DNA of 64,000 bases, from assembly GCF_019468465.1 (NCBI RefSeq), contig NZ_CP080519.1, positions 4,355,001 through 4,419,000 on the forward strand, written 5' to 3'. Shown here piece by piece: positions 35,838-45,542 of the stretch; positions within the stretch are counted from its first letter, which is position 1; the number at the start of each line of letters is the position of its first letter. The translations under genes and the position numbers were made by a program. The notes beneath the pieces were generated by a model that saw nothing but the letters and a program-made list of their open reading frames with translations, did no database searches and was not told the DNA's origin. The stretch is from Amycolatopsis sp. DSM 110486. GTDB taxonomy: Bacteria > Actinomycetota > Actinomycetes > Mycobacteriales > Pseudonocardiaceae.

Positions 35838-37783
35838 TTGACGCCCTCCGGGATGGTGCTGGTGATGATGTCGGCGAACACGTTCTGCAGCTCTTCGGCC
35901 TTGAACGGCAGCCCCGCCACCTTGGTGTACGAGTGCACGTCCACCAGGAACTTCCCGCGCAGCAGCAGCGCGAGCTGGCCCAGGTTCATCTCCGGCAGCA
36001 CGACCTTGTCGTAGGACCGGAGCACCTCGCCCAGGTTCGCGGGCAGCGGGTTGAGGTGCCGCAGGTGCGCCTGCGCGATCGGCATGCCCAGCTTCCGCAC
36101 GCGCCGGCAGGCCGCGCCGATCGGGCCGTAGGACGAGCCCCAGCCGAGCGCGAGCACGCGCGCCTTGCCGCCCGACGGGTCGTCGACCGCCAGGTCGGGC
36201 ACGTCGATGCCGTCGATCTTGGCCTGGCGCAGCCGCACCATCTTCTCGTGGTTGTCCGGGTCGTAGGAGATGTGCCCGGTGCCGTCGGCCTTCTCGAGGC
36301 CGCCGATGCGGTGCTGCAGCCCCGGCGTGCCCGGCACAGCCCACGCGCGCGCCAGCGTCTCCGGGTCGCGCACGTACGGCCAGAACTCACCGGATCCGTT
36401 GTCGGAGTTGGGTTCCTGCGCGAACTCCACACGCAGGTCCGGCAGGTCCTCGACGTTCGGGACGAGCCACGGCTCGGAGCCGTTGGCGATCGCGCCGTCG
36501 GACAGCAGCAGCACCGGCGTGCGGTACTTCAGCGCGATCCGCGTGGCCTCCAGCGCCGCGTCGAAGCAGTCGGCGGGGGAGAGCGGCGCGATGATCGGCA
36601 CGGGCGACTCGCCGTTGCGCCCGAACATCGCCTGCAGCAGGTCGGCCTGCTCGGTCTTGGTCGGCAGACCCGTGGACGGGCCGCCGCGCTGCACGTCGAT
36701 GACCACGAGCGGCAGCTCCGTCATCACGCCGAGCCCGATGGTCTCCGACTTCAGCGCGATGCCCGGGCCGGACGTCGAGGTCACGCCCAGCGCGCCGCCG
36801 TACGAGGCGCCCAGCGCTGCGCCGATGCCGGCGATCTCGTCCTCGGCCTGGAACGTGATGATGCCGAAGTTCTTGTGCTTGGACAGCTCGTGGAGGACGT
36901 CCGACGCCGGGGTGATCGGGTAGGTGCCCAGCAGGATCTGCAGCCCGGACTGCTGCCCGGCCGCCACGATCCCGTACGCCAGCGCCGTGTTGCCGGTGAT
37001 CTGCCGGTAGGTGCCCTGGTCGAGCTTCGCCGGCGCGACCTCGAACGTCGTGGCGAACGACTCGGTGGTCTCGCCGTAGTTCCAGCCCGCGCGGAAGGCC
37101 AGGATGTTGGCCTCGGCGATGTCCGGCTTCTTCGCGAACTTCTCGCGCAGGAACCGCTCCGTGCCCTCGGTCGGCCGGTGGTACATCCACGAAAGCAGCC
37201 CGAGCGCGAACATGTTCTTGCACCGCTCGGCGTCCTTCTTGCCGAGACCGGTGTCGGCGAGCGCGCCCTGTGTCAGGGTCGACATGGCGACCCGGTGGAC
37301 CTGGAAGGCCGACAGCGTGTCGTCGTCGAGCGGGTCGTTGTCGTACCCGACCTTCACGAGGTTGCGCTTGGAGAACTCGTCGGTGTTGAGGATGATCGTG
37401 CCGCCCTGCGGGACGTCGCGCAGGTTCGCCTTCAGCGCCGCGGGGTTCATCGCCACCAACACATCGGGCCGGTCGCCGGGCGTGAGGATGTCGTAGTCGG
37501 CGAAGTGCACCTGGAACGACGAGACGCCCGGGATCGTGCCTTGTGGCGCGCGGATCTCGGCGGGGAAGTTCGGCATCGTCGACAGGTCGTTGCCGAAGGC
37601 CGCGGCCTCGGACGTGAACCGGTCGCCCGTCAGCTGCATGCCGTCGCCCGAGTCACCGGCGAACCGGATGACCACCCGGTCCAGCTTGCTGACTTCGGTC
37701 GACCTCGAGCTGGTCAGGGAAGCGCTGCTGTGACCGTTGCCGGCCGCGGTGCTTCCCGGACCGCCGTTCGCACTCGTGCTCAT
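35834..37783 (-). CDS. korA: 2-Oxoacid:ferredoxin oxidoreductase subunit alpha (gamma-alpha fusion)
   Basis: A 649-residue fused subunit. Residues about 35-215 are the gamma (pyruvate/ketoisovalerate oxidoreductase catalytic) domain, with RFAGDSGDGMQLTGDRF and NFPAEIRAPQGT; the alpha ThDP-partner domain follows from about 245, with LGTYPITPASDVLHEL, FQAEDEIAGIGAALGASYGG and TSTSGPGIALKSE. The N-terminal 33 residues are a Ser/Gly-rich leader. It is the first gene of the korAB operon, with a 392-bp upstream gap. KorAB provides an NAD-independent, ferredoxin-reducing variant of the 2-oxoglutarate step. Confidence 0.93.
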   Translation of the reverse strand: MSTSANGGPGSTAAGNGHSSASLTSSRSTEVSKLDRVVIRFAGDSGDGMQLTGDRFTSEAAAFGNDLSTMPNFPAEIRAPQGTIPGVSSFQVHFADYDILTPGDRPDVLVAMNPAALKANLRDVPQGGTIILNTDEFSKRNLVKVGYDNDPLDDDTLSAFQVHRVAMSTLTQGALADTGLGKKDAERCKNMFALGLLSWMYHRPTEGTERFLREKFAKKPDIAEANILAFRAGWNYGETTESFATTFEVAPAKLDQGTYRQITGNTALAYGIVAAGQQSGLQILLGTYPITPASDVLHELSKHKNFGIITFQAEDEIAGIGAALGASYGGALGVTSTSGPGIALKSETIGLGVMTELPLVVIDVQRGGPSTGLPTKTEQADLLQAMFGRNGESPVPIIAPLSPADCFDAALEATRIALKYRTPVLLLSDGAIANGSEPWLVPNVEDLPDLRVEFAQEPNSDNGSGEFWPYVRDPETLARAWAVPGTPGLQHRIGGLEKADGTGHISYDPDNHEKMVRLRQAKIDGIDVPDLAVDDPSGGKARVLALGWGSSYGPIGAACRRVRKLGMPIAQAHLRHLNPLPANLGEVLRSYDKVVLPEMNLGQLALLLRGKFLVDVHSYTKVAGLPFKAEELQNVFADIITSTIPEGVK

Positions 37784-38175
37784 GGGTCAGGGAATCCCTC
37801 TCTCCCGACGTGCTGCGACCCCGGGTCGGCCCCCGGGGAAACGCCCGCCCGGCGATGTCGGCTGGATCACCAGGCCACCCCCGAGGTTACTCGTCGAGGA
37901 CTCGGGAGTTCCCGAAGTGTGGGGTACCCGGAGTGGAAGCCTTCATCCCGTTACCGGCGGCAAGCGCCATTTGTTACCTGTAACCGATGGTAACGGGATT
38001 TCCGGGGGATCCGCAGTGACGCACGTCTCCCTCTGATGGGCCACACAAACCGGATTTCCCGGTCTGTGGCATGGACGATGCCACCGAATGGACTGGTCCC
38101 GCATCTGCGTCCCGGCATGTGGATAAGTTCATTCGAGTTCCCGATGAAGCCCGGTGGTCCGGACAGGTCCGCCGG
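37784..38175. promoter_or_regulatory. korA upstream region with GTTACC/GGTAAC inverted repeats
   Basis: A 392-bp gap between korA (minus) and the end of the Lrp gene (minus). It contains CCCGTTACC (37947-37955) and its exact inverse GGTAACGGG (37989-37997), plus a nested GTTACC (37973-37978) and GTAAC (37980-37984), all within 51 bp. This clustering suggests a dyad operator for a dimeric regulator. No gene-like frame was found; a 99-codon + frame at 37737-38036 is not supported. Confidence 0.4.
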
Positions 38176-38628
38176 TCAGCTCTGCGGGTTCGGCGGCCGT
38201 TCCAGCAGCCGCGACAGGACGACCGTCGAAACGGTGCGGTCGATGATCTCCAGCCCCCGCAGCCGCTCGAGCGCCGTCTCGAGGTGGTGGATGTCCGCGG
38301 CGCGCAGGTGCACGATCGCGTCGGCCGCGCCCGAGACCGTGTAGGCGGCCACGACCTCCGGCAGTGGTTCAAGGCGCGCGCGGATGCGGGCGGGCGTGAC
38401 GTTGCCCTGGCAGTGCACCTCTACGAAGGCCTCGGTGCCCCAGCCGAGCGCCTCCGGGTCGACGACCGCCGTGAAGCCGCGCAGCACGCCGGTTTCCAAC
38501 AGCCGGTCGACGCGGCGCTTGACCGCCGGGGCGGACAACCCGACGACTTTGCCGATCTCGGCGTAGCTGGACCGCGCGTTGGCCACCAGGCAGGAAACGA
38601 TTCGCTGGTCGATGGTGTTCACACGCAA
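38176..38628 (-). CDS. Lrp/AsnC-family transcriptional regulator
   Basis: A 150-residue regulator. The N-terminal winged helix-turn-helix (about 5-55) reads DQRIVSCLVANARSSYAEIG then LSAPAVKRRVDRLLETGVLRG. The C-terminal RAM ligand-binding domain (about 65-145) follows. It is transcribed divergently from the DDAH-like gene across 68 bp, the usual arrangement for an Lrp protein controlling an amino-acid catabolic neighbour. In M. tuberculosis an AsnC-type regulator (Rv2324) is divergent from an amidinotransferase-family gene (Rv2323c). The effector is probably an amino acid such as arginine or ornithine (inference). Confidence 0.88.
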   Translation of the reverse strand: MRVNTIDQRIVSCLVANARSSYAEIGKVVGLSAPAVKRRVDRLLETGVLRGFTAVVDPEALGWGTEAFVEVHCQGNVTPARIRARLEPLPEVVAAYTVSGAADAIVHLRAADIHHLETALERLRGLEIIDRTVSTVVLSRLLERPPNPQS

Positions 38629-38696
38629 TGTTTAGCAGGTATGTGCGCAGCGAACAGAGATTGATTGCACGATTAGGCCGACCTTACCCTTCAATC

Positions 38697-39548
38697 ATGC
38701 AGGCAGAGTCTGTGCAGCGAGTGCCCACCACCCGCCGTTACCTGATGTGCCCGCCGCGGTTCTTCGCGGTGGACTACGTGATCAACCCCTGGATGGACCC
38801 GACCGCGCCGGTCAGCGCCGACGTCGCGGTGGCGCAGTGGACCGAGCTGCGCGACACCTACCGCCGTCTGGGCCACACCGTCGAGGAGATCGAGCCGCAG
38901 CCGGGCCTGCCCGACATGGTGTTCGCGGCGAACTCCGGCACCGTCGTGGACGGGCGCGTGCTCGGTTCGCGCTTCCGGGCGCCGCAGCGCGCGGCCGAGG
39001 CCGAGCACTTCCGCCGGTGGTTCGTGGAGCACGGCTACCGCGACCTGACGATGCCGGAGCGCATCAACGAGGCCGAGGGCGACTTCGCCTGGACGGGCAA
39101 GCTGCTGCTCGCCGGCACCGGCTTCCGCACCGACCCGGCCGCGCACGCGGAGGCGCAGGAGGTGCTCGGCGTGCCCGTGGTGTCGCTGAGCCTGGTCGAC
39201 CCGCGGTACTACCACCTCGACACGGCGCTGTTCGTGCTCACCGAAGCCGACGCTGGGACCGACACCACGGCGGCGCAGATCGCCTACTACCCGGCGGCCT
39301 TCTCGTCGGGCTCGCAGCGCGTGCTGCGGCGCCTGTTCCCCGACGCCGTGATCGCCACGGCCGCCGACGCCGAGTGTTTCGGCCTCAACGGCGTCTCCGA
39401 CGGGCGCAACGTCGTGCTGCCCCTGGAGGCCGTCGGGCTGGGCGCGCAGCTGGCCGCGCGGGGCTACGAGCCCGTCTACCAGGACATTTCCGAACTGCGG
39501 AAGGCCGGCGGCGGGCCGAAGTGCTGCACTTTGGAGATTCGCAAATAA
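38697..39548 (+). CDS. ddaH: Dimethylarginine dimethylaminohydrolase-like amidinohydrolase
   Basis: Penta-beta-alpha propeller guanidine-modifying enzyme, 283 residues from the ATG at 38697. Residues consistent with the family site are visible: DMVFAANSG at 73-81, EGDF at 127-130, the catalytic His in YYHLDTAL (His173), and the nucleophilic Cys near the C-terminus in GGGPKCCTLEIR (Cys276 or Cys277). Members hydrolyse methylated arginines to citrulline or arginine to citrulline/ornithine. The partner ornithine aminotransferase gene (rocD), often adjacent in actinobacteria, is missing here. Substrate choice between dimethylarginine and arginine is not decidable. Confidence 0.8.
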   Translation: MQAESVQRVPTTRRYLMCPPRFFAVDYVINPWMDPTAPVSADVAVAQWTELRDTYRRLGHTVEEIEPQPGLPDMVFAANSGTVVDGRVLGSRFRAPQRAAEAEHFRRWFVEHGYRDLTMPERINEAEGDFAWTGKLLLAGTGFRTDPAAHAEAQEVLGVPVVSLSLVDPRYYHLDTALFVLTEADAGTDTTAAQIAYYPAAFSSGSQRVLRRLFPDAVIATAADAECFGLNGVSDGRNVVLPLEAVGLGAQLAARGYEPVYQDISELRKAGGGPKCCTLEIRK

Positions 39549-39636
39549 CTTTGTGTAGATAGTGTAACTACTCCATTTGCCAATTCGATTAATCGACGTA
39601 CAGGAGGTCCGACGCTCCGAACCGGGACGAGGTGCG
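39549..39636 (+). promoter_or_regulatory. AT-rich upstream region with palindromes
   Basis: Unusually AT-rich for this genome. It holds CGATTAATCG (39586-39595, perfect 10-bp palindrome) and TAGTGTAACTA (4-bp arms around GTA, near 39560-39570). It separates ddaH from the deacetylase gene and is a likely operator or promoter. No clear -35/-10 pair could be assigned. Confidence 0.35.
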
Positions 39637-40287
39637 ATGGTCAACTTCGCCGTGCACGGCATCGGCAGACCCCAGCGCGCGCTCGATCCGGGCGAAGACG
39701 AGCGCTGGATCACGGTGGAGCAGTTCGACACCTTGCTGGACGTCGTCGCGAAGTGCCCTGAATCGCGGCTGACCTTCGATGACGGCAACATCTCGGACAT
39801 CGAGGTCGCGTTGCCGAAGTTGGTGCAGCGCGGGCTGCGTGGGGAGTTCTTCCCGCTCGCCGGCCGGGTCGGCTCGCGGGGGTTCGTGGATCGTGCCGGG
39901 TTGCGTGAGCTCGTCGCGGCCGGGATGGACGTCGGGTCGCACGGCTGGGACCGGTTCGGTGCGCGGCGGTTCGAGGAACGCGTGTTGCGGCGGGAGCTTG
40001 ATGCGGCGCCGCGGTTGCTGGGGGAGCTGAGTGGGCGGGCGGTGTGCCGGTACTCCCTGTCCGGGCGTCGGGTGGACCGGCGCGTGCTGGGGCGGTTGAG
40101 GGCGGCCGGTGCGACGCGGGTGTATGCCGGTTCCGGTCCTGGTAGTTCGAGTGTTCGCGGCGGGGAGTGGTTGCAGAACCGCGTCGAGGTGCATCGGGAT
40201 CTGGATCGCGAGTGGGCAGAGGGTGTGCTGGTGGGTCGGTACGGGCACCGCTGGCCGGGCCGGTTGACGGGACTTCTGACGTTCTGA
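39637..40287 (+). CDS. Divergent polysaccharide deacetylase (NodB-like) protein
   Basis: The ATG at 39637 follows GACGAGG and gives 216 residues; an upstream alternative at 39577 lies in AT-rich DNA and is less likely. The first NodB motif is present (LTFDDGNISD, residues about 46-55). The second motif reads GSHGWDRFG where the family usually has SHGxDH, so the second metal-binding His is Arg. The segment CRYSLSGRRVDRRVL replaces the usual P-F/Y-G loop. It probably acts on, or binds, a cell-surface polysaccharide, but catalytic competence is doubtful. Confidence 0.6.
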   Translation: MVNFAVHGIGRPQRALDPGEDERWITVEQFDTLLDVVAKCPESRLTFDDGNISDIEVALPKLVQRGLRGEFFPLAGRVGSRGFVDRAGLRELVAAGMDVGSHGWDRFGARRFEERVLRRELDAAPRLLGELSGRAVCRYSLSGRRVDRRVLGRLRAAGATRVYAGSGPGSSSVRGGEWLQNRVEVHRDLDREWAEGVLVGRYGHRWPGRLTGLLTF

Positions 40288-40604
40288 GTCGGCGATCCTT
40301 CGCGGGACGGCTCACGTTGGTGCCGGGCGGGGGCCGGGTGCTGGCGGCGGTGCGTCGTCGGCTTGCGTTGGGTGGGGGTCCCCTGCGCTGAGCTGTGTAC
40401 CGGTGTTCGGGACTTCGGTTTTCCGGTTTCGTGAACGGTTTCCTGGTGCACCAGCGGTTTCGTCAAGCGTTGCCAGCTGGTGGGAAAACCACTGACGGCC
40501 GGCCCTTGTCACCGTGCGCGCCCGGGTGCATCCTGTGCGCTACGCCGCAAACAGTAAGGAAACTTTCCTAACTAACAGTTTCTCTTGACTGACAGGGAGC
40601 CTCG
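40288..40604. promoter_or_regulatory. Upstream region of the chitosanase gene with a 19-bp imperfect palindrome
   Basis: The 317-bp gap has no supported gene. GTAAGGAAA (40554-40562) and TTTCCTAAC (40564-40572) form an imperfect palindrome (8 of 9 pairs) centred 42 bp before the chitosanase start. Such GTTAGGAAA-type dyads precede secreted carbohydrate-active genes in actinomycetes (recalled, not checked), so this is a candidate operator. CAGGGAG before the ATG is the ribosome site. Confidence 0.45.
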
Positions 40605-41321
40605 ATGAGGAAGCTGATCCTGTTCGCGACCATGGCGATCGCCGCCGCGGTGATGCCGGCGGCGGTGGCGTCGGCCTCGGCCGCTGGGACGCCGGCGGGT
40701 CCGGACCACGCCCAGGTCGCCGCGGCACCGGCCGCGGGCCCGACGGCGGCGCAGCTGCTGGCGAAGACCAACAGCTGCAACCAGATCTCGAACGGCAAGT
40801 ACAAGACCGACGAGGACGCGGGCTCCAAGACCGTCGCCGTGTGTGACGCCAACGGGGCCGTGTTCTGGAAGGCCGACATGGACATCGACTGCGACGGGCA
40901 GCGCACGTCGCAGTGCAACGAGGACACCGACTGCTGTTTCCAGGGCGACACGGCGTTCCACCAGAGCGACGGAAAGCCGCTGAATGCTGCGACGTTGCCC
41001 TACATCGTCGTGCCGAGCTCCAGCGGCACGTGGAACTACTCGTCCTCCGGTCTCAAGGGCGGCGGTTCCTGTGCGGTGATCTACAACGGGAAAGTCGAAT
41101 ACACCGTCATCGGTGACACCGGGCCGACCGGGATCATCGGCGAGGCTTCGTACGCGACGGCCAAGGACCTCGGCATCAACCCCGACCCGTCCAACGGCGG
41201 CACCGACTCCGGTGTGACCTACATCTGCTTCAAGAACTCGAAGGTCTCGCCGATCGAGAACCACGGCACGGCCACGAGCACCGGCCAGAACCTGGCCGGC
41301 ACGTTCGTGAACAACAACTGA
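40605..41321 (+). CDS. Secreted chitosanase, glycoside hydrolase family 75
   Basis: A 238-residue secreted enzyme that hydrolyses chitosan. The signal peptide covers residues 1 to about 27 (cleavage after ASASA). The GH75 core starts at ISNGKYKTDEDAG (61-73). The acidic catalytic segment is KADMDIDCDG (89-98) and the second conserved block is GDTGPTGIIGEAS (170-182), both hallmarks of fungal and Streptomyces GH75 enzymes. Cys pairs at 58/80, 96/104 and 110/111 region suggest disulfides. It is monocistronic, with its own terminator at 41337-41370. Confidence 0.88.
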   Translation: MRKLILFATMAIAAAVMPAAVASASAAGTPAGPDHAQVAAAPAAGPTAAQLLAKTNSCNQISNGKYKTDEDAGSKTVAVCDANGAVFWKADMDIDCDGQRTSQCNEDTDCCFQGDTAFHQSDGKPLNAATLPYIVVPSSSGTWNYSSSGLKGGGSCAVIYNGKVEYTVIGDTGPTGIIGEASYATAKDLGINPDPSNGGTDSGVTYICFKNSKVSPIENHGTATSTGQNLAGTFVNNN

Positions 41322-41336
41322 GCCTGACGAACAACG

Positions 41337-41370
41337 GCGCCGGGGAGGCTTTGTCGAGCTTCCCCGGCGC
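41337..41370 (+). terminator. Terminator after the chitosanase gene
   Basis: GCGCCGGGGA (41337-41346) pairs with TCCCCGGCGC (41361-41370). The stem extends inward by GGCT/AGCT (one G-T pair) around the loop TTGTCG. It begins 15 bases after the stop codon and is followed by TTCGTCGATT rather than a pure T-tract. Confidence 0.7.
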
Positions 41371-41555
41371 TTCGTCGATTCCTGGCAGAAATGGCGCTAC
41401 GGCAACGAAAATGTTGTCGAGACCACTACGAGAGGCCGAAAAAGCGCACAATCGATACGCAAATCCGGTTGCCATTTCTCCACTGGCCTGAACGGGTAAC
41501 GAACTGCGTCCGCGCGCCGACCAAGGGATCAGCGAATGCGGGCGGAGGTTCAAGC

Positions 41556-42861
<1,306 letters not shown>

Positions 42862-42872
<11 letters not shown>

Positions 42873-44049
42873 CAAGAAAAAAGCCCTGATCCTGGTCGAG
42901 AACCTCTCGGTTCCGTTCGACCGCCGCGTGTGGCAGGAGTGCCAGACGCTGCGCGACGCCGGCTGGGAGGTGCACGTGATCTGCCCGCAGGGCACCAAAC
43001 GCGACACCGAACCCGAAGCCGTGATCGACGAGGTGCACATCCACCGCTACCCGCTCAAGGCGGCGACCGGTGGCCCCGCCGGCTACCTGCAGGAGTACGG
43101 CTCCGCGGTGTGGCACACGTTGCGGCTGGCCCGCAAGGTCGGCCCCGTCGACGTGGTCCACGCCTGCAATCCGCCGGACCTGCTGTTCCTCGTGGCGCGG
43201 ATGCTCAAGCGCCAGGGCGCGAAGTTCATCTTCGACCAGCACGACCTCGTGCCGGAGCTGTACTTGTCGCGCTTCGACCGTGGTCAGGACCTGCTCTACC
43301 GCGGCGTCTGCGCGCTCGAGCGCTCCACCTACCGCGCGGCCGACGTCGTGATCGCCACCAACGAGAGCTACCGCCAGGTCGCCCTCATCCGCGGCGGCAA
43401 GCGGCCCGAGGACGTGTTCGTGGTCCGCAGCGCGCCCGTGGTCGAGCGCTTCCACGAGGTGGCGGTGGAGCCGGAGCTCAAACGCGGCAAACCGCACCTG
43501 CTCTGCTACCTCGGCGTGATGGGGCCGCAGGACGGCGTGGACTACGCGTTGCGTGCGCTGGCTTCCCTGCGTGACGAGATCGGCCGCGACGACTGGCACG
43601 CCGTGTTCGTGGGCGCCGGCGACGCGTTCGACGACGTGGTGGCGCTGTCGAAGGAACTGGGCCTGGAGAACCAGGTCGAGTTCACCGGTCGCGTCTCCGA
43701 CGCCGACCTGTTGCGCTACCTGTCCGCGGCCGACGTGTGCCTTTCGCCCGACCCGCTCAACCCGCTCAACGACGTGTCGACCATGAACAAGATCATGGAG
43801 TACATGGCGATGAGCAAACCCATCGTCTCGTTCGAACTACGCGAGGCCCGCGTCTCCGCGGGTGAGGCCGCTCTCTACGCGCCGGCCAACGACGTCACCG
43901 AGTTCGCGAAGCTCGTCGCCGTGCTGCTCGACGACCCGGGCGAGCGCGTCCGGATGGGGGAACTCGGCAAGGCGCGGGTCAGCGGGCCACTGGCCTGGGC
44001 GAACTCACAGAAAGCCCTGCTCGCCGCGTACGAGCGGGCTGCGCGCTGA
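42862..44049 (+). CDS. Glycosyltransferase family 4 protein
   Basis: GT-B enzyme of 395 residues from a TTG at 42862, which overlaps the dehydrogenase stop by 11 bp and lies 12 bases after GAGGG; longer in-frame starts would add sequence from inside the dehydrogenase gene. The N-terminus LILVENLSVPFDRRVWQECQ is typical of exopolysaccharide GT4 enzymes. The C-terminal domain shows CYLGVMGPQDGVDYALRALA, VFVGAGDAFDDV and EYMAMSKPIVSFE. It probably transfers a sugar onto the growing repeat unit. Confidence 0.85.
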
Positions 44050-44070
44050 GCCCACGTGCTTGATCGCGGT

Positions 44071-44099
44071 TTGAACAAGGTTCGTGCGTTCGGTGTAAC
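44071..44099 (+). promoter_or_regulatory. Candidate sigma-70-type promoter before the Wzz genes
   Basis: TTGAAC (44071-44076), a 17-base spacer and TGTAAC (44094-44099) form a reasonable -35/-10 pair about 66 bp before the TTG start of the first Wzz-like gene, in the 116-bp gap after the glycosyltransferase. Confidence 0.4.
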
Positions 44100-44165
44100 C
44101 AACGCCTCCAGCACGACGACGGGGTCAGTGACCGGTACGCCACTTTCGGAGGGGAGACCCCGGTT

Positions 44166-45542
44166 TTGAGTGACGACACGGTACGACTTTCGATGGTGGG
44201 ACAGGTTCTGCGCAGACGCTGGAGGGCGCTGCTGATCCTGGTGGTCGTGGGGGCGGGCGTCGGTGCGGGTGCTTCTGTCGTGCTCTCGCCCGGTTACGAG
44301 ACCACGGCGAGCGTGCTCCTGCAGGGCCCGCGCCAGGCCGACGAGCTGCTGACGCAGGCCCAGGTGGCCACCAGCTCGGTGGTGCTGGACCGCGCGGCCG
44401 CGGCGCTCGGCATGCGCGAGGCCGGTCCGGACCTCCAGAAGAAGGTCACGGCCTCGGTGGCGCAGGGCAACGTCGTGGCGATCAGTGCTTCGAGCGACAG
44501 CCCGGAGCGCGCGCAGCAGCTGGCCGATCAGGTGGCCAAGGAGTTCGTGAAGTACTCCACGCAGCTGCTGTCCAACTCGGCCGGCTCGTCGGCCCAGCTC
44601 GCGCAGGAGCAGCGGGAGGCGCTGCGCCAGCAGGTGGCGCAGACCAACCAGCGCATCCTCGACCTGTCCCGTTCGGTGTCCGACGGCCAGACGGTGGAGG
44701 GCGTGCAGGTCCGCACGGAGCTGCAGGGCCTGCGCACCTCGCTGGAGCAGGCGATGAACAACCTCGACGCGGCCGACGCGGCCACGGGCGCCGGCAACAT
44801 GGTCGTGATGGGGCCGTCGGAGAAGCCGACCTCGCAGGCTCCGCCCACGCTGCCGCAGCTTGCCGGGGGCGGCGCGATCCTGTTCTTCCTCATCGGCCTG
44901 CTCAGCTACCTCTTCGGGGCGCGCAGCGACCGCCGGCCGCGCAGTGAGACGGAGATCGGCTCGGCGCTGGGTGCGCCGGTGCTGGCGAGCGTCGACGTGC
45001 CGGAGACCGGTGAGCCTGAGCGCACCGCCGGCTTCCGGGGCGCGCTGCGCCGGATCACGGGCAGCGACAAGCCGTGGAACCTGCCGGAGGTGCCGGCTTC
45101 GGCCGACGAGTCCAGCCGTGAGGTGCGGTACCGCCGGGTGTTCGCCCGGCTGGGCACCGACCGCGACGGCGTGCTGCGGCTGCTCGTGCTCGTCGCCGCG
45201 GGCGACAGCGCGGCGCGGCGCGCGGCGACTCAGTTCGCGAAGGTCGCCGAGACCGAGCGCGTGCGGGTGGAGCTGACGATCACGGAGGTCACCGTGGGCT
45301 CCGGCGTGCAGCCGACCGTGCCCGACGGCACCGCCGGCGTGCTCGCGGTGCTCTCGGTCGGCAGCCGCAGCGCGTGGGAGCTCGTGGCGATCGCCGAGGC
45401 GTGCGCCGACGCGGGCCACGAAGTGCTCGGCGCCGTGCTCACGCGTCAGGTCCGTGTCACCGGGAAACCGCGCAGAGAACCCGCCTCGGCGGATCCACCC
45501 CAGGTCCCGGTGGACCGTGACGCGATGGCAGGTTCGTCATGA
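44166..45542 (+). CDS. Wzz-like chain-length protein 1 with degenerate BY-kinase-type domain
   Basis: A 458-residue inner-membrane protein. The TTG start has GGAGGGGAG about 10 bases upstream. TM1 lies at about 21-42, the periplasmic region at about 45-230 contains a Gln/Ala-rich coiled coil (QLAQEQREALRQQVAQTNQR), and TM2 at about 232-252. The cytoplasmic C-terminal domain (about 300-435) resembles a tyrosine-kinase/ParA-like fold, but the expected P-loop position reads LVAAGDSAARRAATQFAKVA with no GKT/S, so it should not bind ATP in the usual way. It overlaps the next gene by 4 bp. Confidence 0.78.
   Translation: MSDDTVRLSMVGQVLRRRWRALLILVVVGAGVGAGASVVLSPGYETTASVLLQGPRQADELLTQAQVATSSVVLDRAAAALGMREAGPDLQKKVTASVAQGNVVAISASSDSPERAQQLADQVAKEFVKYSTQLLSNSAGSSAQLAQEQREALRQQVAQTNQRILDLSRSVSDGQTVEGVQVRTELQGLRTSLEQAMNNLDAADAATGAGNMVVMGPSEKPTSQAPPTLPQLAGGGAILFFLIGLLSYLFGARSDRRPRSETEIGSALGAPVLASVDVPETGEPERTAGFRGALRRITGSDKPWNLPEVPASADESSREVRYRRVFARLGTDRDGVLRLLVLVAAGDSAARRAATQFAKVAETERVRVELTITEVTVGSGVQPTVPDGTAGVLAVLSVGSRSAWELVAIAEACADAGHEVLGAVLTRQVRVTGKPRREPASADPPQVPVDRDAMAGSS

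Noticed and set aside
37737..38036. A 99-codon + frame upstream of korA
   Set aside because: It begins inside korA antisense, has no ribosome site and crosses the inverted-repeat region.
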